NCBI RefSeq assembly: GCF_051014445.1
Contig: NW_027488368.1
Span: 22,480,001-22,544,000 of the forward strand
DNA from: Colletes latitarsis
Taxonomy: Eukaryota > Arthropoda > Insecta > Hymenoptera > Colletidae
Direction of reading: 5' to 3'
Length of the DNA: 64,000 bases
This document shows positions 50,843-63,403 of the stretch, piece by piece (the first letter of the stretch is position 1; every line of letters begins with the position of its first letter). A program made the translations under genes and the position numbers. The notes beneath the pieces are model-generated. The model saw only the letters and a list, made by a program, of their open reading frames with translations, had not been told where the DNA came from and made no database searches.

Positions 50843-53817
50843 ACATGTTGACCTAATCGAGGGTTTTTTCTGCTTTGGATCACGTAGTAAAGTGGTACCA
50901 CACTAAAACAGTCCATTAAACCTGTTTCCGATCAATATTTTAGAGGATAACGCATGTTAGGTCGAGATTAGGCCTGGGATTTGCCCTCATCAGTGTCATA
51001 CTTTCGCAGTTTTAATATACATGTTGACCTAATCGAGGGTTTTCTCTGCTTTGGATCACGGAGTAAAGTGGTACCACACTGAAACAGTCGATTAAACCTG
51101 GTTTCGATCAATATTTTGGAGGATAACGCAAGCTATGTCTGGGATAGGTCTGGGATTTGCCCTCATCAGGCTCATACTTTCGCGTTTGTCACATACTTGT
51201 TGAACAGATCCTGGGTTTTTTCTGGATTGGATCTGGTAGCAATGTGGTACCACAATGAAACAGTCGATTAAACCTGGTTTCGATCAATATTTTAGAGGAT
51301 AACGCAAGTTATGTCTGGGATAGGTCTGGGATTTGCCCTCATCAGGCTCATACCTTCGCGTTTTTCACATACTTCTTGAACAAATCCTGGGTTTTTTCTG
51401 GTTTGGATCGCGTAGTAATGTGGTACCACACTGAAACAGTCAATTAAACCTGGTTTTGATCAATATTTTAGAGGATATCGCAAGTTATGTCTGCGATAGG
51501 TCTGGGATTTGCCCACATCAGGATCATACTTTCACATTTTTCACATACTTGTTGAACAGACCCTGGGTTTTTTCTGGTTTGGATCACGCAGTAATGTGGT
51601 ACCACACTGAAACAGTCCATTAAACCTGGTTTCGATCAATATTTTATAGGATAGCGCATGTTACGTCTTGGTTAGGTCTGGGATTTGCTCACATTAGGCT
51701 CGTATTTTCGCATATTTCTCATAGTTGATGGCCAGATCCTGGGTTTTTTCTAGTTTGGATCATGTAGTATTGTGGTACCACACTGAAACAGTCCATTAAA
51801 CCTGGTTTCGATCAATATTTTAGAGAATAACGCATGTTAGGTCTAGGTTAGGTCTGGGATTTGCTCTCATCGGGCTCATTCTTTCGCATATTTCTCATAC
51901 TTCATGGCTAGATCCTGGGCTTTTTCTGGATTGGATCACGTAGAAATGTGGTACCACACTGAAACAGTCCATTAAACCTGGTTTCGATCAATATTTTAGA
52001 GAATAACGCATGTTAGGTCTAGGTTAGGTCTGGGATTTGCTCTCATCGGGCTCATTCATTCGCATATTTCTCATACTTCATGGCTAGATCCTGGGTTTTT
52101 TTCTGGTTTGGATCACGTAGTAATGTGGTACCACACTGAAACAGTCCATTAAACCTGGTTTCGATCAATATTTTAGAGAATAACTCATGTTAGGTCTAGG
52201 TTAGGTCTGGGATTTGCTCTCATCGGGCTCACTCTTTCGCATATTTCTCATACTTCATGGCTAGATCCTGGGCTATTTCTGGATTGCATCATGTAGTAAT
52301 GTAGTACCACCCTGAAACAGTCAATTAAACCTGGTTTCCATCAATATTTTAGAGGACAACGCAAGTTAGGTCTGGGATAGGTCTGGGATTTGCCCACATC
52401 AGGCTCGTATTTTCGCATATTTCTCATAGTTGATGGCCAGATTCTGGGCTTTATCTGGTTTGGATCACGTAGTAATGTGGTACCACACTGAAACAGTCCA
52501 TTAAACCTGGTTTCGATCAATATTTTAGAGGATAACGCAAGTTAGGTCTGGGATAGGTGTGGGATTTGCCCTCATCAGGGTCATATTTTCGCATTTTTCA
52601 CATACCTGTAGTACGGATCCCATGCTTTTTCCGGTTTTGGATCACGTAGTAATGTGGTACCACACTGAAACAGTCCATTAAACGTGGTTTCGATGAATAT
52701 TTTAGATGTTAACGCAAGTTATGTCTGGGATAGGTCTGGGATTTGCCCTCGTCAGGCTCATAGTTTCGCGTTTCTTACATACTTGTAGAACAGATCCTGG
52801 GTTTTTTCAGGTTTGGATCACGTAGTAATGTGGTTCCACACTGAAACGTTCAATTAAACCTGGTCTTGATAATTATTTTAGAGGGTAACGCATGTTATGT
52901 CTGGGTTAGGTCTAGGATTTGCTCTCAGCAGGCTCATACTTTCGCATATTTCTCATACTTGATGGCTAGATCCTGGGCTTTTTCTGGATTGGATCACGCA
53001 GTAATGTGGTACCACTCTGAAACAGTCGATTAAACCTGGTTTCGATCAATATTTTAGAGGATAACGCAAGTTATGTCTGCGATAGGTCTGGGATTTGCCC
53101 TCGTCAGGCTCATACTTCCTCATTCTTCACATACTTGTTGTACAGAACCTGGGTTTTTTTCTGGTTTGGATCACGTAGTAATGTGGTACCACACTGAAAC
53201 AGTCCATTAAACCTGGTTTCGATCACTATTTTAGAGAATAACACATGTTAGGTCTAGGTTAGGTCTGGGATTTGCTCTCATCAGGCTGGTACTTTCGCAT
53301 ATTTCTCATACTTGATGGCCAGATCCTGGGCTTCCACTGGTTTGGATCACGTAGTAATGTGATGCCACACTGAAACAGTCCATTAAACCTGGTTTCGATC
53401 AATATTTTAGAGAATAACTCATGTTAGGTCTAGGTTAGGTCTGGGATTTGCTCTCATCAGGCTGGTACTTTCGCATATTTCTCATACTTGATGGCCAGAT
53501 CCTAGGCTTCCACTGGTTTGGATCACGTAGTAATGTGATGCCACAATGAAACTGTCAATTAAACCTGGTCTTGACAAATATTTTAGAGGATACCGCATGT
53601 TAGAACTGGGTTAGGTCTAGGGTTTGCCCTAATCAGGCTCATAATTTCGCATATTTCTCATACTTCATGGCTAGATCCTGGGCTTTTTCTGGTTTGGATC
53701 ACGCAGTAATGTGGTACCACACTGAAACAGTCCATTAAACCTGGTTTCGATCAATATTTTAGAGAATAATTCATGTTAGGTCTAGGTTAGGTCTGGGATT
53801 TGCTCTCATCAGGCTCA
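50776..53817. repeat. higher-order block H2, copy 2
   Basis: Near-identical copy of 46195-49236. It ends where copy 1 reads 'ggctcattcttttgc' and this copy 'ggctcatactttcgc'. Confidence 0.93.
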
Positions 53818-54290
53818 TACTTTCGCATATTTCTCATTCTTGTTGGCCAGATCCTGGGCTTCCACTGGTTTGGATCACGTAGTAATGTGATGCCACACTA
53901 AAACAGTCAATTAAACCTGGTTTCGATCAATATTTTAGAGGATAACGCAGGTTATGTCTGGGATATGTCCTGGGATTTGCCCTCGTCAGGCTAATACTTC
54001 CTCATTCTTCACATAGTTGTTGCACAGATCCTGGGTTTTTTTCTGGTTTGGATCACGTAGTAATGTGGTACCACACTGAAACAGTCCATTAAACCTGGTT
54101 TCGATCAATATTTTAGAGAATAATTCGTGTTAGGTCTAGGTTAGGTCTGGGATTTGCTCTCATCAGGCTCATACTTTCGCATATTTCTCATTCTTGTTGG
54201 CCAGATCCAGGGCATCCACTGGTTTGGATCACGTAGTAACGTGGTACCACACTAAAACAGACCATTAAACCTGGTTTCGATCAATATTTT
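53130..54290. repeat. higher-order block I1, copy 1
   Basis: Repeated from about 58415 at 5285 bp (30 monomers plus 5). Markers are 'gatcactattttagag', 'aggctggtactttcgc' and 'gggatatgtcctgggatt'. Its first 690 bp also belong to block H2 copy 2. Confidence 0.87.
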
Positions 54291-55042
54291 ACAGAATAAC
54301 TCATGTTAGGTCTAGGTTAGGTCTGGGATTTGCTCTCATCAGGCTGGTACTTTCGCATATTTCTGATACTTGATGGCCAGATCCTGGGCTTCCACTGGTT
54401 TGGATCACGTAGTAATGTGATGCCACACTGAAACAGTCGATTAAACCTGGTTTCGATCGATATTTTAGAGGATAACGCAAGTTATGTCTGGGATAGGTCT
54501 GGGGATTTGCCCTCATCAGGCTCATACTTTCGCGTTTTTCACATTCTCGTTGAACAGATCCTGGGTTTTCTCTGGTTTGGATCACGTAGTAATGTGGTAC
54601 CACAGTGAGACAGTCCATTAAACCTGGTTTCGATCAATATTTTACAGAATAACTCATGTTAGGTCTAGGTTAGGTCTGGGATTTGCTCTCATCAGGCTGG
54701 TACTTTCGCATATTTCTCATACTTGATGGCCAGACCCTGGGCTTCCACTGGTTTGGATCACGTAGTAAAGTGGTACCACACTGAAACAGTCAATTAAACA
54801 TGGAATCCATCAATATTTTAGAGGACAACGCATGTTAGGTCTAGGTTAGGCCTGGGATTTGCCCTCATCAGTGTCATACTTTCGCAGTTTTAATATACAT
54901 GTTGACCTAATCGAGGGTTTTTTCTGGTTTGGATCACGTAGTAAAGTGGTACCACACTAAAACAGTCGATTAAACCTGGTTTCGATCAATATTTTAGAGG
55001 ATAACGCAAGTTATGTCTGGGATAGGCCTGGGATTTGCCCAC

Positions 55043-57950
55043 ATCAGACTCATACTTTCGCATTCTTCACATACTTGTTGAACGGATCCTGGGTTTTTTC
55101 TGGTTTGGACCACGTAGTAATGTGGTACCACACTGAAACAGTCGATTAAACCTGGTTTCGATCAATATTTTTGTGGATAACGCATGTTACGTCTAGGTTA
55201 GGTCTGGGATTTGCTCTCATCAGGCTCATTCTTTCGCATATTTCTCATACTTCATGGCTAGATCCTGGGCTATTTCTGGATTGCATCACGTAGTAATGTA
55301 TTACCACACTGAAACAGTCAATTAAACCTGGCTTCCATCAATATTTTAGAGGACAACGCAAGTTAGGTCTGGGATAGGTCTGGGATTTGCCCTCATCAGA
55401 CTCATACTTACGCATACTTCACATACTTGTAAAACAGATCCTGGGTTTTTTTCTGGTTTGGATCACGTAGTAATGTGGTACCACATAGAAACAGTCGATT
55501 AAACCTGGTTTCGATCAATATTTTTGAGGATAACGCATGTTAGGTGTAGGTTAGGCCTGGGATTATCACTCATCAGACTCATACTTTCGCATTCTTCACA
55601 TACTTGTTGAACGGATCCTGGGTTTTTTCTGGTTTGGATCACGTAGTAATGTGGTACCAGACTGAAACATTCAATTAAACCTGGTCTTGATATATATTTT
55701 AGAGGATAACGCATGTTAGGTCTGGGTAAGGTCTAGGATTTGCCATCATCAGGCTCATAATTTCGCATATTTCTCATACTTCATGGCTAGATCCTGGGCT
55801 TCGTCTGGATTGGATCACGTAGTATTGTGGTACCACACTGAAACACTAAATTAAACCTGGTTTCGATCAATATTTTAGAGGATAACGCTAGTTTGGTCTG
55901 GGATAGGTGTGGGATTTGCCCTCATCAGGGTCATATTTTCGCATTTTTCACATACATGTAGAACAGATCCCTGGCTTTTTCAGGTTTGTATCACGTCGTA
56001 ATGTGGTACCACACTGAAACAGTCGATTAAACCTGGTTTCGACCAATATTTTAGAGGATAACGCAAGTTATGTCTGGGATAGGTCTGGGATTTGTCCTCA
56101 TCAGGCTCATACGTTCGCGTTTTTCACATACTTGTTGAACAGATCCTGGGTTTTTTCTATTTTGGATCCCGTAGTAATGTGGTACCACACTGAAACAGTC
56201 CATTAAACCTGGTTTCGATCAATATATTAGAGGATAACGCATGTTATGTCTAGGTTAGTCCTGGGATTTGCCCGTATCAGGGTCATATTTTCGTATTCTC
56301 CACATACTTGTTGAACAGATCCTGGGTTTTTTCTAGTTTGGATGACGTAGCATTGTGGTACCACACTGAAACAGTCCATTAAACCTGGTTTCGATCAATA
56401 TTTTAGAGAATAACGAATGTTAGGACTTGGTTAGGTCTGGGATTTGCTCACATCAGGCTCGTATTTTTGCATATTTCTCATAGTTGATGGCCAGATTCTG
56501 GGCTTTATCTGGTTTGGATCACGTAGTAATGTGATGCCACACTGAAACAGTCAATTAAACCTGGTCTTGATAAATATTTTAGAGGATAACGCATGTTAGG
56601 TCTGGGTTAGGTCTAGGATTTGCCCTAATCAGGCTCATACCTTCGCGTTTTTACATACTTGTTGAACAGATCCTGGGTTTTTTCTGGGGTGGATCACGTA
56701 GTAGTGCGGTACCACACTGATACAGTCCATTAAACCTGGTTTGGATCAATATTCTAGAGAATAATTCATGTTAGGTCTAGGTTAGGTCTGGGATTTGCTC
56801 TCATCAGGCTGGTACTTTCGCATATTTCTCATACTTGATGGCCAGATCCTAGGCTTCCACTGGTTTGGATCACGTAGTAATGTGATGCCACACTGAAACA
56901 GTCAATTAAACCTGGTTTTGATCATTATTTTAGAGGATAACGCATGTTAGGTCTAGGTTGGGCTTGGGATTTGCCCTCATCAGTGTCATACTTTCGCAGT
57001 TTTAACATACATGTTGACCTAATCGAGGGTTTTTTCTGCTTTGGATCACGTAGTAAAGTGGTACCACACTAAAACAGTCCATTAAACCTGGTTTCGATCA
57101 ATATTTTAGAGGATAACGCATGTTAGGTCGAGGTTAGGCCTGGGATTTGCGCTCATCAGTGTCATACTTTCGCAGTTTTAATATAAATGTTGACCTAATC
57201 GAGGGTTGTTTCTGCTTTGGATCATGTAGTAAAGTGGTACCACACTAAAACAGTCAATTAAACCTGGTTTCGATCAATATTTTAGAGGACAACGCAAGTT
57301 ATGTCTGGGATAGGTCTGGGATTTGCCCTCATCAGACTCATACTTACGCATACTTCACATACTTGTTAACCAGATCATGGGTTTTTTTCTGGTTTGGATC
57401 ACGTAGTAATGTGGTACCACACTGAAACAGTCGATTAAACCTGGTTTCGATCTATATTTTTGAGGATAACGCATGTTAGGTCTAGGTTTGGCCTGGGATT
57501 ATCACTCATCAGACTCATACTTTCGCATTCTTCACATACTTGTTGAACGGATCCTGGGTTTTTTCGGGTTTGGATCACGTAGTAATGTGGTACCAGACTG
57601 AAACATTCAATTAAACCTGGTCTTGATATATATTTTAGAGGATAACGCATGTTAGGTCTGGGTAAGGTCTAGGATTTGCCATCATCAGCCTCATAATTTG
57701 GCATATTTCTCATACTTCATGGCTAGATCCTTGGCTTTGTCTGGATTGGATCACGTAGTATTGTGGTACCACACTGAAACAGTAAATTAAACCTGGTTTC
57801 GATCAATATTTTAGAGGATAACGCAAGTTTGGTCTGGGATAGGTGTGGGATTTGCCCTCATCAGGGTCATATTTTCGCATTTTTCACATACTTGTAGAAC
57901 AGATCGCTGGCTTTTTCAGGTTTGTATCACGTAGTAATGTGGTACCACAC
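55043..57950. repeat. higher-order block I2/I3, copy 1
   Basis: Two joined stretches: 55043-55918 matches 60848-61723 at 5805 bp, and 56258-57950 matches 61711-63403 at about 5453 bp. The two monomers between (about 55919-56262) are absent from the second copy. Confidence 0.9.
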
Positions 57951-58414
57951 TGAAGCAATCCATTAAACCTGTTTTCGATCAATATTTTATTGGATAACGC
58001 ATGTTTGGTCTGGGATATGTCTTGGATTTGCTCGCATCAGACTCGTACTTTCGCATATTTCTCATACTTGATGGCCAGATTCTGGGCCTTTTCTGGTTTG
58101 GATCACGTAGTAATGTGGTACCACAATGAAACAGTCGATTAAACCTGGTTTCGATCAATATTTTATAGGATAACGCAAGTTATGTCTGGGATAGGTCTGG
58201 GATTTGCCCTCATCAGGCTCATACTTTCGCGTTTTTCACATACTTGTTGAACAGATCCTGGGTTTTTTCTGGTTTGGATCGCGTAGTAATGTGGTACCAC
58301 ACTGAAACAGTCAATTAAACCTGGTTTTGATCAATATTTTATAGGATAACGCATGTTAGGTCTGGGATAGGTCAGGGATTTGCCCTCATCAGGCTCATAG
58401 TTCCGCATTTTTCA
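57951..58414. repeat. ordinary monomers between the I copies
   Basis: Two to three mixed monomers, including a 'ttattggataacgcatgttt' variant near 57987. No gene is visible. Confidence 0.75.
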
Positions 58415-60847
58415 CATACTTGTTGTACAGATCCTGGGTTTTTTTCTGGTTTGGATCACGTAGTAATGTGGTACCACACTGAAACAGTCCATTAAACCTG
58501 GTTTCGATCACTATTTTAGAGAATAACTCATGTTAGGTCTAGGTTAGGTCTGGGATTTGCTCTCATCAGGCTGGTACTTTCGCATATTTCTCATACTTGA
58601 TGGCCAGATCCTGGGCTTCCACTGGTTTGGATCACGTAGTAATGTGATGCCACACTGAAACAGTCCATTAAACCTGGTTTCGATCAATATTTTAGAGAAT
58701 AACTCATGTTAGGTCTAGGTTAGGTCTGGGATTTGCTCTCATCAGGCTGGTACTTTCGCATATTTCTCATACTTGATGGCCAGATCCTAGGCTTCCACTG
58801 GTTTGGATCACGTAGTAATGTGATGCCACAATGAAACTGTCAATTAAACCTGGTCTTGACAAATATTTTAGAGGATACCGCATGTTAGAACTGGGTTAGG
58901 TCTAGGGTTTGCCCTAATCAGGCTCATAATTTCGCATATTTCTCATACTTCATGGCTAGATCCTGGGCTTTTTCTGGTTTGGATCACGCAGTAATGTGGT
59001 ACCACACTGAAACAGTCCATTAAACCTGGTTTCGATCAATATTTTAGAGAATAATTCATGTTAGGTCTAGGTTAGGTCTGGGATTTGCTCTCATCAGGCT
59101 CATACTTTCGCATATTTCTCATTCTTGTTGGCCAGATCCTGGGCTTCCACTGGTTTGGATCACGTAGTAATGTGATGCCACACTAGAACAGTCAATTAAA
59201 CCTGGTTTCGATCAATACTTTAGAGGATAACGCATGTTATGTCTGGGATATGTCCTGGGATTTGCCCTCGTCAGGCTAATACTTCCACATTCTTCACATA
59301 GTTGTTGCACAGATCCTGGGTTTTTTTCTGGTTTGGATCACGTAGTAATGTGGTACCACACTGAAACAGTCCATTGAACCTGGTTTCGATCAATATTTTA
59401 GAGAATAATTCATGTTAGGTCTAGGTTAGGTCTGGGATTTGCTCTCATCAGGCTCATACTTTCGCATATTTCTCATTCTTGTTGGCCAGATCCTGAGCTT
59501 CCACTGGTTTGGATCACGTAGTAATGTGATGCCACACTAAAACAGTCAATTAAACCTGGTTTCGATCAATACTTTAGAGGATAACGCAAGTTATGTCTGG
59601 GATATGTCCTGGGATTTGCCCTCGTCAGGCTAATACTTCCTCATTCTTCACATAGTTGTTGCACAGATCCTGGGTTTTTTTCTGGTTTGGATCACGTAGT
59701 AATGTGGTACCACACTGAAACAGTCCATTAAACCTGGTTTCGATCAATATTATACAGAATAACTCATGTTAGGTCTAGGTTAGGTCTGGGATTTGCTCTC
59801 ATCAGGCTGGTACTTTCGCATATTTCCCATACTTGATGGCCAGATCCTGGGCTTCCACTGGTTTGGATAACATAGTAATGTGATGCCACACTGAAACAGT
59901 CAATTAAACCTGGTCTTGATAAATATTTTAGAGGATAACGCATGTTAGGTCTGGGTTAGGTCTAGGATTTGCCCTCAGCAGGCTCATACTTTCGCATATT
60001 TCTCATACTTGATGGCTACATCCTGGGCTTTTTCTGGATTGGATCACGTAGTAATGTGGTACCACACTGAAACAGTCCATTGAACCTGGTTTCGACCAAT
60101 ATTTTAGAGAATAATTCATGTTAGGTGTAGGTTAGTTCTGGGATTTGCTCTCATCAGGCTGGTACTTTCGCATATTTCTCATACTTGATGGCCAGATCCT
60201 GGGCTTCCACTGGTTTGGATCACGTAGTAATGTGATGCCACACTAAAACAATCAATTAAACCTGGTTTCGATCGATATTTTAGAGGATAACGCAAGTTAT
60301 GTCTGGGATAGGTCTGGGGATTTGCCCTCATCAGGCTCATACTTTCGCGTTTTTCACATTCTTGTTGAACAGATCCTGGGTTTTTTCTGGTTTGGGTCAC
60401 GTAGTAATGTGGTACCACACTGAGACAGTCCATTAAACCTGGTTTCGATCAATATTTTAGAGAATAATTCATGTTAGGTCTAGGTTAGGTCTGGGATTTG
60501 CTCTCATCAGGCTCATACTTTCGCATATTTCTCATTCTTGTTGGCCAGATCCTGGGCATCCACTGGTTTGGATCACGTAGTAATGGGATGCCACACTAAA
60601 ACAGTCAATTAAACCTGGTTTCGATCAATACTTTAGAGGATAACGCAAGTTATGTCTGGGATAGGTCTGGGGATTTGCCCTCATCAGGCTCATACTTTCG
60701 CGTTTTTCACATTCTTGTTGAACAGATCCTGGGTTTTCTCTGGTTTGGATCACGTAGTAATGTGGTACCACACTGAGACAGTCCATTAAACCTGGTTTCG
60801 ATCAATATTTTACAGAATAACTCATGTTAGGTCTGGGATTTGCTCTC
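58415..60847. repeat. higher-order block I1, copy 2, and following monomers
   Basis: Follows I1 copy 1, but the 'ggatatgtcctggg' monomer occurs twice (near 59238 and 59592), where copy 1 has it once. One monomer at 60786-60950 is 165 bp long, with the same 11-bp loss in the TTAGG cluster as at 17.1 kb. No gene is visible. Confidence 0.82.
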
Positions 60848-63403
60848 ATCAGACTCATACTTTCGCATTCTTCACATACTTGTTGAACGGATCCTGGGTT
60901 TTTTCTGGTTTGGACCACGTAGTAATGTGGTACCACACTGAAACAGTCGATTAAACCTGGTTTCGATCAATATTTTTGTGGTTAACGCATGTCACGTCTA
61001 GGATAGGTCTGGGATTTGCTTTCATCAGGCTCATTCTTTCGCATATTTCTCATACTTCATGGCTAGATCCTGGGCTATTTCTGGATTGCATCACGTAGTA
61101 ATGTATTACCACACTGAAACAGTCAATTAAACCTGGTTTCCATCAATATTTTAGAGGACAACGCAAGTTAGGTCTGGGATAGGTCTGGGATTTGCCCTCA
61201 TCAGACTCATACTTACGCATACTTCACATACTTGTAAAACAGATCCTGGGTTTTTTTCTGGTTTGGATCACGTAGTAATGTGGTACCACATAGAAACAGT
61301 CGATTAAACCTGGTTTCGATCAATATTTTTGAGGATAACGCATGTTAGGTGTAGGTTAGGCCTGGGATTATCACTCATCAGACTCATACTTTCGCATTCT
61401 TCACATACTTGTTGAACGGATCCTGGGTTTTTTCTGGTTTGGATCACGTAGTAATGTGGTACCAGACTGAAACATTCAATTAAACCTGGTCTTGATATAT
61501 ATTTTAGAGGATAACGCATGTTAGGTCTGGGTAAGGTCTAGGATTTGCCATCATCAGGCTCATAATTTCGCATATTTCTCATACTTCATGGCTAGATCCT
61601 GGGCTTCGTCTGGATTGGATCACGTTGTATTGTGGTACCACACTGAAACACTAAATTAAACCTGGTTTCGATCAATATTTTAGAGGATAACGCTAGTTTG
61701 GTCTGGGATAGGTGTGGGATTTGCCCGTATCAGGGTCATATTTTCGTATTCTCCACATACTTGTTGAACAGATCCTGGGTTTTTTCTAGTTTGGATGACG
61801 TAGTATTGTGGTACCAGACTGAAACAGTCCATTAAACCTGGTTTCGATCAATATTTTAGAGAATAACGAATGTTAGGTCTTGGTTAGGTCTGGGATTTGC
61901 TCACATCAGGCTCGTATTTTTGCATATTTCTCATAGTTGATGGCCAGATTCTGGGCTTTATCTGGTTTGGATCACGTAGTAATGTGATGCCACACTGAAA
62001 CAGTCAATTAAACCTGGTCTTGATAAATATTTTAGAGGATAACGCATGTGAGGTCTGGGTTAGGTCTAGGATTTGCCCTAATCAGGCTCATACCTTCGCG
62101 TTTTTCACATACTTGTTGAACAGCTCCTGGGTTTTTTCTGGGGTGGATCACGTAGTAGTGTGATACCACACTGATACAGTCCATTAAACCTGGTTTGGAT
62201 CAATTTTCTAGAGAATAATTCATGTTAGGTCTAGGTTAGGTCTGGGATTTGCTCTCATCAGGCTGGTACTTTCGCATATTTCTCATACTTGATGGCCAGA
62301 TCCTAGGCTTCCACTGGTTTGGATCACGTAGTAATGTGATGCCACACTGAAACAGTCAATTAAACCTGGTTTTGATCAATATTTTAGAGGATAACGCATG
62401 TTAGGTCTAGGTTGGGCTTGGGATTTGCCCTCATCAGTGTCATACTTTCGCAGTATTAACATACATGTTGACCTAATCGAGGGTTTTTTCTGCTTTGGAT
62501 CACGTAGTAAAGTGGTACCACACTAAAACAGTCCATTAAACCTGGTTTCGATCAATATTTTAGAGGATAACGCATGTTAGGTCGAGGTTAGGCCTGGGAT
62601 TTGCCCTCATCAGTGTCATACTTTCGCAGTTTTAATATACATGTTGACCTAATCGAGGGTTGTTTCTGCTTTGGATCATGTAGTAAAGTGTTACCACACT
62701 AAAACAGTCAATTAAACCTGGTTTCGATCAATATTTTAGAGGACAACGCAAGTTATGTCTGGGATAGGTCTGGGATTTGCCCTCATCAGACTCATACTTA
62801 CGCATACTTCACATACTTGTTAACCAGATCATGGGTTTTTTTCTGGTTTGGATCACGTAGTAATGTGGTACCACACTGAAACAGTCGATTAAACCTGGTG
62901 TCGATCTATATTTTTGAGGATAACGCATGTTAGGTCTAGGTTTGGCCTGGGATTATCACTCATCAGACTCATACTTTCGCATTCTTCACATACTTGTTGA
63001 ACGGATCCTGGGTTTTTTCGGGTTTGGATCACGTAGTAATGTGGTACCAGACTGAAACATTCAGTTAAACCTGGTCTTGATATATATTTTAGAGGATAAC
63101 GCATGTTAGGTCTGGGTAAGGTCTAGGATTTGCCATCATCAGGCTCATAATTTGGCATATTTCTCATACTTCATGGCTAGATCCTTGGCTTTGTCTGGAT
63201 TGGATCACGTAGTATTGTGGTACCACACTGAAACACTAAATTAAACCTGGTTTCGATCAATATTTTAGAGGATAACGCAAATTTGGTCTGGGATAGGTGT
63301 GGGATTTGCCCTCATCAGGGTCATATTTTCGCATTTTTTACATACTTGTAGAACAGATCGCTGGCTTTTTCAGGTTTGTATCACGTAGTAATGTGGTACC
63401 ACA
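60848..63403. repeat. higher-order block I2/I3, copy 2
   Basis: Copy of 55043-57950 lacking two monomers. The join at 'gggatttgccc' (61716-61726) can be read as the left parent (55911-55921) fused to the right parent (56263-56273), exactly 352 bp apart. Confidence 0.92.
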
